In this document: piece after piece, positions 5,472 to 8,334 of the stretch | Numbering within the stretch: the first letter of the stretch is position 1 | How the letters are laid out: each line of letters opens with the position of its first letter | Assembly: GCA_021545625.1 (NCBI GenBank) | Contig: JAJRVH010000238.1 | Coordinates: 1-8,334, forward strand | DNA length: 8,334 nt | Reading direction: 5' to 3' | From: Zetaproteobacteria bacterium | GTDB taxonomy: Bacteria; Pseudomonadota; Zetaproteobacteria; Mariprofundales; Mariprofundaceae | Made by a program: the position numbers and the translations under genes | The notes under the pieces: model-generated | Told to the model about the DNA's origin: nothing | Seen by the model: the letters and a program-made list of their open reading frames with translations, nothing else | The model's database searches: none

Positions 5472-6359
5472 TCACGAGCGCTTTCGCCGGGCTCTCGGGT
5501 GCGCATCGTCATACACCTCGGTCAGCCGGGCAATATCCAGATGCGTATAGCGCTCGGTTGTTCCGAGCGAGGCGTGGCCAAGCAGTTCCTGAATCACCCG
5601 CAGATCCACGCCGCCGGCCAGCAGGTGCGTGGCAAACGAGTGTCGCAGCCGATGCGGCGTCACCGAGACATCGGCGCCTGTCGCCAGCGCTCGCTGCTTG
5701 AGCATACGCTGGACCGAGCGCGCGCTCAGCCGGCCGCCGCGCCGGTTCAGAAACACCGCCTTCGTTGCCGCAGCGGGCCTTTCCTCCAGATAGCGTTGCA
5801 GCAGCTCCGCCGCGCTGCCGGGCAACGGCACGATGCGCTCCTTGCGCCCCTTGCCCAGCACCCTGACCTCCTGCGCATGAAGGTCGATATCATCGAGATC
5901 CAGCCCCATGGCCTCGGAAACACGCAGCCCGCAACCGTACATCACGGCCAGCAGCGCCAGATCGCGCGCCTCGCCACCGGCACCCGTTTCCTCCAGCAGC
6001 GCCTGCGTTTGTTCCGGCGGCAGCATGCGCGGCAAACGCCTGGGCTGCCTGGGAGGACGCACGCCGGCTGCAACATTCTCCCCGCACCAGCCACGGCGTA
6101 CCGACATATCCAGAAAGCTTGAAAGCGCCGACAGGCGCCGGGCAAGCGTCGAGGGAGCCTGCCCCGCGGCATGTCCGCTTACCAGCCAGTCCTGAACATG
6201 CGAACGCGCAATATCCCGCACCGGCATATCACCGCAATGGGCCATGAAGCCTTCCAGGTCCCGGCGATAGGCAGCCACCGTATGCCCTGACGCCAGGCGC
6301 ACATCGGCCAGCTCCTTCAGAAAGCCGTCCACCGCCTCCCGCAGGCCCGGCTCAGCCAT
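5472..6359 (-). CDS. xerC: Tyrosine recombinase XerC
   Basis: XerC acts with XerD at the dif site to resolve chromosome dimers before division. This 295-aa protein has the N-terminal core-binding (SAM-like) domain (about residues 8-95) and the C-terminal catalytic domain (about 110-290). All active-site residues are present: R146 ('GCGLRVSE'), K170 ('LGKGRKER'), H236 and R239 ('HRLRHSFATHLL'), H262 ('LLGHASLGTTERYTH') and the nucleophile Y271. The end 'VYDDAHPRARRK' matches E. coli XerC ('VYDAAHPRAKR'), and this favours XerC over XerD. ATG at 6359 is chosen because it gives the normal length; the frame is open further upstream, inside the preceding gene. The start overlaps the end of the GGDEF gene by 8 bases. 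In E. coli and other gammaproteobacteria a DUF484 gene also precedes xerC. Confidence 0.95.
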   Translation of the reverse strand: MAEPGLREAVDGFLKELADVRLASGHTVAAYRRDLEGFMAHCGDMPVRDIARSHVQDWLVSGHAAGQAPSTLARRLSALSSFLDMSVRRGWCGENVAAGVRPPRQPRRLPRMLPPEQTQALLEETGAGGEARDLALLAVMYGCGLRVSEAMGLDLDDIDLHAQEVRVLGKGRKERIVPLPGSAAELLQRYLEERPAAATKAVFLNRRGGRLSARSVQRMLKQRALATGADVSVTPHRLRHSFATHLLAGGVDLRVIQELLGHASLGTTERYTHLDIARLTEVYDDAHPRARRKRS

Positions 6360-7485
6360 CCCCACCGTCCCCGGCCCGGCAGGATCCGGCATCCTCCCCG
6401 GCGATTTCAAAGCGGTTGCCGCCCAGCGCCTTGGCGACATACATGGCCTGATCGGCCCGATCAATCAGGGCCTTCACCGCCAGATCCTCCTCTCTCGACG
6501 AATAGGCCACGCCGACGCTGATCGAGACACTGGCATCACCGACGACCGGCTGCCCGGCCACATGCCTGACGATACGCCCGGCAATCTCTTCCGCCTTCTG
6601 CTCGGAGCAGCCGGGCAACAGCACGACAAACTCGTCACCCCCCATCCGTATCAGCGGATCCTGGGAGCGTACATATTGCCGGATCACCCGGCATACCATG
6701 GCCAGCACATCATCGCCGGCCGTATGCCCGAGGCGATCGTTGATGGCCTTGAAATCGTCGACGTCGACATACAGGCAGGCCACGCCGCAATCGCGCCCGA
6801 ACCACTGGGAAAGCGGCTGGTGACTGTGCGGCTGCAGGAATCGGCGATTATGGCTGCCGGTCAGCGAATCGGTAATCGCCAGACGCGCCAGGCGCTCCCG
6901 CGCCACCGCATGCTCGAGCGTCAGGCCGACCACCTGCGCCAGGTGCTGAAGAAAATCAGTGCTTTGATCCGGAGCGAATCGATCCCTGTCCACGGAGCCG
7001 AGCCCGAGCACACCGAACGGATTGTCCAGATTCCCCAGGGTCAGCAGGGCCAGCGAACCCAGATGCCTGTCCTGGGCGTCGAGCCAGTCAAACCCCTTGT
7101 CGGACGACAGCTGCATCAGCCAGACGCGCTTTCTTGCCAGCCCCATCTGCTGGATCTCGCCTTTTTCAATCCAGACGAGATCCCGCTCGGAAAGACCGTC
7201 GAGCTTGCGGCCGCCCATGAAGCTGGAGCGATCCACCCAGAAGCGGACGAAGTCGAGAGCGAACCCCGTGCGCAGTCCCCGCAGAAGCGTGAAACAGAGA
7301 TCCTCCGGATCGGTGGACTTGAGCACCTGCGATTCCAGCTCGAACAGATGCGAAAACAGGCGCTCATTGGCTCTCAGCCGCCTCATCACCTCGGCGACGT
7401 ACTGACGCAGCTCCCGGTTCTCGTCGGCCAGCTGCTGCAGACGCCGGACCGACAGGTCCTCGACCTTGCCCTGTTGTTCGCTCAC
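6352..7485 (-). CDS. Diguanylate cyclase with DUF484-type (GAF-like) sensor domain
   Basis: This is a predicted soluble enzyme making cyclic di-GMP from two GTP. From the GTG start it has 377 aa. Residues 1-45 are charged and probably coiled coil. About residues 30-195 resemble DUF484, a GAF-like domain: 'ANERLFSHLFELES' and 'LGSLALLTLG', then 'GVLGLGSVDRDRF' and 'STDFLQHLAQVV'. About 196-364 form the GGDEF domain, with 'TDSLTG..NRR', 'YVDVDDFKAINDRLGH', an intact GGDEF at 282-286, and an inhibitory-site R-S-Q-D (273-276) exactly five residues before it. It is therefore probably active and product-inhibited. The short tail is glycine-rich. No membrane segment is seen. GTG at 7485 overlaps the upstream stop as GTGA; an ATG at 7518 in the same frame is the alternative and would overlap the upstream gene by 37 bases. 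The end overlaps the xerC start. The ligand of the sensor domain is unknown. Confidence 0.93.
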   Translation of the reverse strand: MSEQQGKVEDLSVRRLQQLADENRELRQYVAEVMRRLRANERLFSHLFELESQVLKSTDPEDLCFTLLRGLRTGFALDFVRFWVDRSSFMGGRKLDGLSERDLVWIEKGEIQQMGLARKRVWLMQLSSDKGFDWLDAQDRHLGSLALLTLGNLDNPFGVLGLGSVDRDRFAPDQSTDFLQHLAQVVGLTLEHAVARERLARLAITDSLTGSHNRRFLQPHSHQPLSQWFGRDCGVACLYVDVDDFKAINDRLGHTAGDDVLAMVCRVIRQYVRSQDPLIRMGGDEFVVLLPGCSEQKAEEIAGRIVRHVAGQPVVGDASVSISVGVAYSSREEDLAVKALIDRADQAMYVAKALGGNRFEIAGEDAGSCRAGDGGDG

Positions 7486-8334
7486 TGTTTCACCGTTTCC
7501 TCGATCAGAATGCGCCATGGCTCCTGCGCCGATGTGCGCGCCAGATAGACCCGCTTGCGCCCCCGGTCGGCATAGTTGCTGGAACGGTAGATCTGATCGA
7601 ATTCGGCCACCACGACCTCGCCCTCCGGCCAGCGATTCGGATCATGGATCAGGTTCAGCTTCTCGAAACGGACATCGATAAAGCGCTTGGCCGCATTGAC
7701 GCGCCGCTTGTAGCGCTTCCAGGCGGCAAGGTCGCGGTTGCCCGAACGGAAAGCGGCATGGTAATGGGCAAGATAGGCCTCGCTGTCCAGCGACATCCAG
7801 TCCCGGCGCCAGGAGTCCAGCGCATCCAGCACCGACTGGCGCAACTGCTGTCGCGCATCATCGCGGCCAAAACGGAAATTCTCGCCGACAATGACCCAGC
7901 TTTTGCCCAGCCGGACATGGTCGGCCAGGGCCACGAGACGCGGATTGGGCAGCGAAAAACAGCCGCGGGTATCCTGCGGCGGCCGGCGCTGCACGTCGAC
8001 CGGGTAGCCGTGCATCCAGATGCCGTGCCCTTGCTTGCCGTGCAGGCGATCCAGCTCGTTGGGATAATCGATGGGAAAGGCTACCGGCCCGTAACGGGCC
8101 TCCAGGTCCCGCCCCTGCAGCTTTTTGACGAAACGATAAATGCCGTTGGGAGTGCGCCCGTCGCCCTCGGCCAGCTTGTCGCCCCGGGCCGAACCCGTGA
8201 CCACATACTCATCGGCAATGCGCGTCAGCTTGCCGTCATCACCCCGCTCGAACACGAACAGGCGGGAGCGCGCCTTGTCGACCATGAACACATTGACAAT
8301 GTCCGGCCCCGGCAACAATACGTCCAGCGGCGAC
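7482..8334 (-). CDS. L,D-transpeptidase (YkuD domain, YafK/DpaA-like) with NTF2-like C-terminal domain, N terminus outside window
   Basis: The frame stays open to the window edge ('SPLDVLLPGPDIVNVFMVD...'), so the true start and any signal peptide lie outside. The catalytic domain holds 'VFMVDKARSRLFVFE', 'EGDGRTPNGIYRF', 'YPNELDRLHGKQGHGIWMHG' and 'TRGCFSLPNP'. The histidine of 'MHG' and the cysteine of 'T-x-G-C' are the YkuD active-site pair (His about 8010-8012, Cys about 7959-7961). This group acts on peptidoglycan crosslinks in the periplasm; E. coli YafK (DpaA) of this family releases Lpp from peptidoglycan. The last ~110 residues ('LDSWRRDWMSLDSEAYLAHYHAAF' in outline, ending 'PWRILIEET') look like an NTF2-like domain of the Cds6 type, possibly for substrate binding. 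The stop overlaps the GTG of the cyclase gene by 4 bases. Which activity it has, transpeptidase or endopeptidase, cannot be told from sequence. Confidence 0.9.
   Translation of the reverse strand, partial: SPLDVLLPGPDIVNVFMVDKARSRLFVFERGDDGKLTRIADEYVVTGSARGDKLAEGDGRTPNGIYRFVKKLQGRDLEARYGPVAFPIDYPNELDRLHGKQGHGIWMHGYPVDVQRRPPQDTRGCFSLPNPRLVALADHVRLGKSWVIVGENFRFGRDDARQQLRQSVLDALDSWRRDWMSLDSEAYLAHYHAAFRSGNRDLAAWKRYKRRVNAAKRFIDVRFEKLNLIHDPNRWPEGEVVVAEFDQIYRSSNYADRGRKRVYLARTSAQEPWRILIEETVKQ

Noticed and set aside
5211..6122. A 303-codon plus-strand frame over the end of rlmN and much of xerC
   Set aside because: It starts inside rlmN in another frame and is antisense to xerC, whose catalytic residues are all intact. 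It has no recognisable domain.
6562..7548. A 328-codon plus-strand frame opposite the diguanylate cyclase gene
   Set aside because: It is antisense to a clear DUF484-GGDEF gene, and its translation is low in recognisable structure. It is a GC-rich shadow frame.
1..8334. CRISPR arrays, insertion sequences, attachment sites or phage genes
   Set aside because: No spaced direct repeats, transposase or phage proteins were seen. The tyrosine recombinase has full XerC features and a housekeeping context, so it is not taken as a mobile-element integrase.

Overview
The window looks like chromosomal DNA of a GC-rich gammaproteobacterium. The evidence is the gene set: DnaQ with the Q-F-S-L-G-M clamp motif, a ZapD/YacG pair (both beta/gammaproteobacterial families), a YceF-type Maf protein, and a DUF484-related gene directly upstream of xerC. 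I cannot name the genus. There is no insertion sequence, CRISPR array, prophage or plasmid gene. Coding density is very high and most genes touch or overlap.

Left block, plus strand, 1-3846. It opens with the end of an AsmA-like inner-membrane/periplasmic protein, followed by dnaQ (proofreading subunit of DNA polymerase III). A good sigma70-like promoter sits so close to the dnaQ ATG that the message may be leaderless. Three bases after dnaQ is a complete tRNA-Gly(CCC). After another 23 bases comes a run of tightly packed genes: a degenerate ABC-type ATPase, zapD (FtsZ-ring crosslinker), yacG (zinc protein, gyrase inhibitor), an unrecognised five-helix membrane protein, and yceF (Maf nucleotide pyrophosphatase). 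The theme is replication fidelity, division and nucleotide-pool cleaning.

Middle block, plus strand, 3847-5415. A promoter leads into a two-cluster ferredoxin of the Azotobacter FdI type. A strong hairpin terminator follows, and 18 bases after its T run is a divergent rlmN (radical-SAM methyltransferase for 23S rRNA A2503). The terminator can also fold into a competing hairpin. Its position suggests that rlmN depends on readthrough from the ferredoxin promoter.

Right block, minus strand, 8334-5472, convergent with rlmN. In transcription order it holds an L,D-transpeptidase/endopeptidase (YkuD catalytic domain plus an NTF2-like tail, N terminus outside the window), a diguanylate cyclase built from a DUF484-type sensor and a GGDEF domain, and xerC (tyrosine recombinase for chromosome dimer resolution). 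Stop and start codons overlap at both junctions, which suggests one translationally coupled operon joining cell-wall editing, c-di-GMP signalling and chromosome resolution.

Most of the window is ordinary housekeeping. The points most worth a second look are the DUF484-GGDEF fusion coupled to xerC, the ABC ATPase-like protein that has lost its catalytic residues next to zapD, the ferredoxin/rlmN pair with its possible attenuator, and the tRNA placed between two protein genes.
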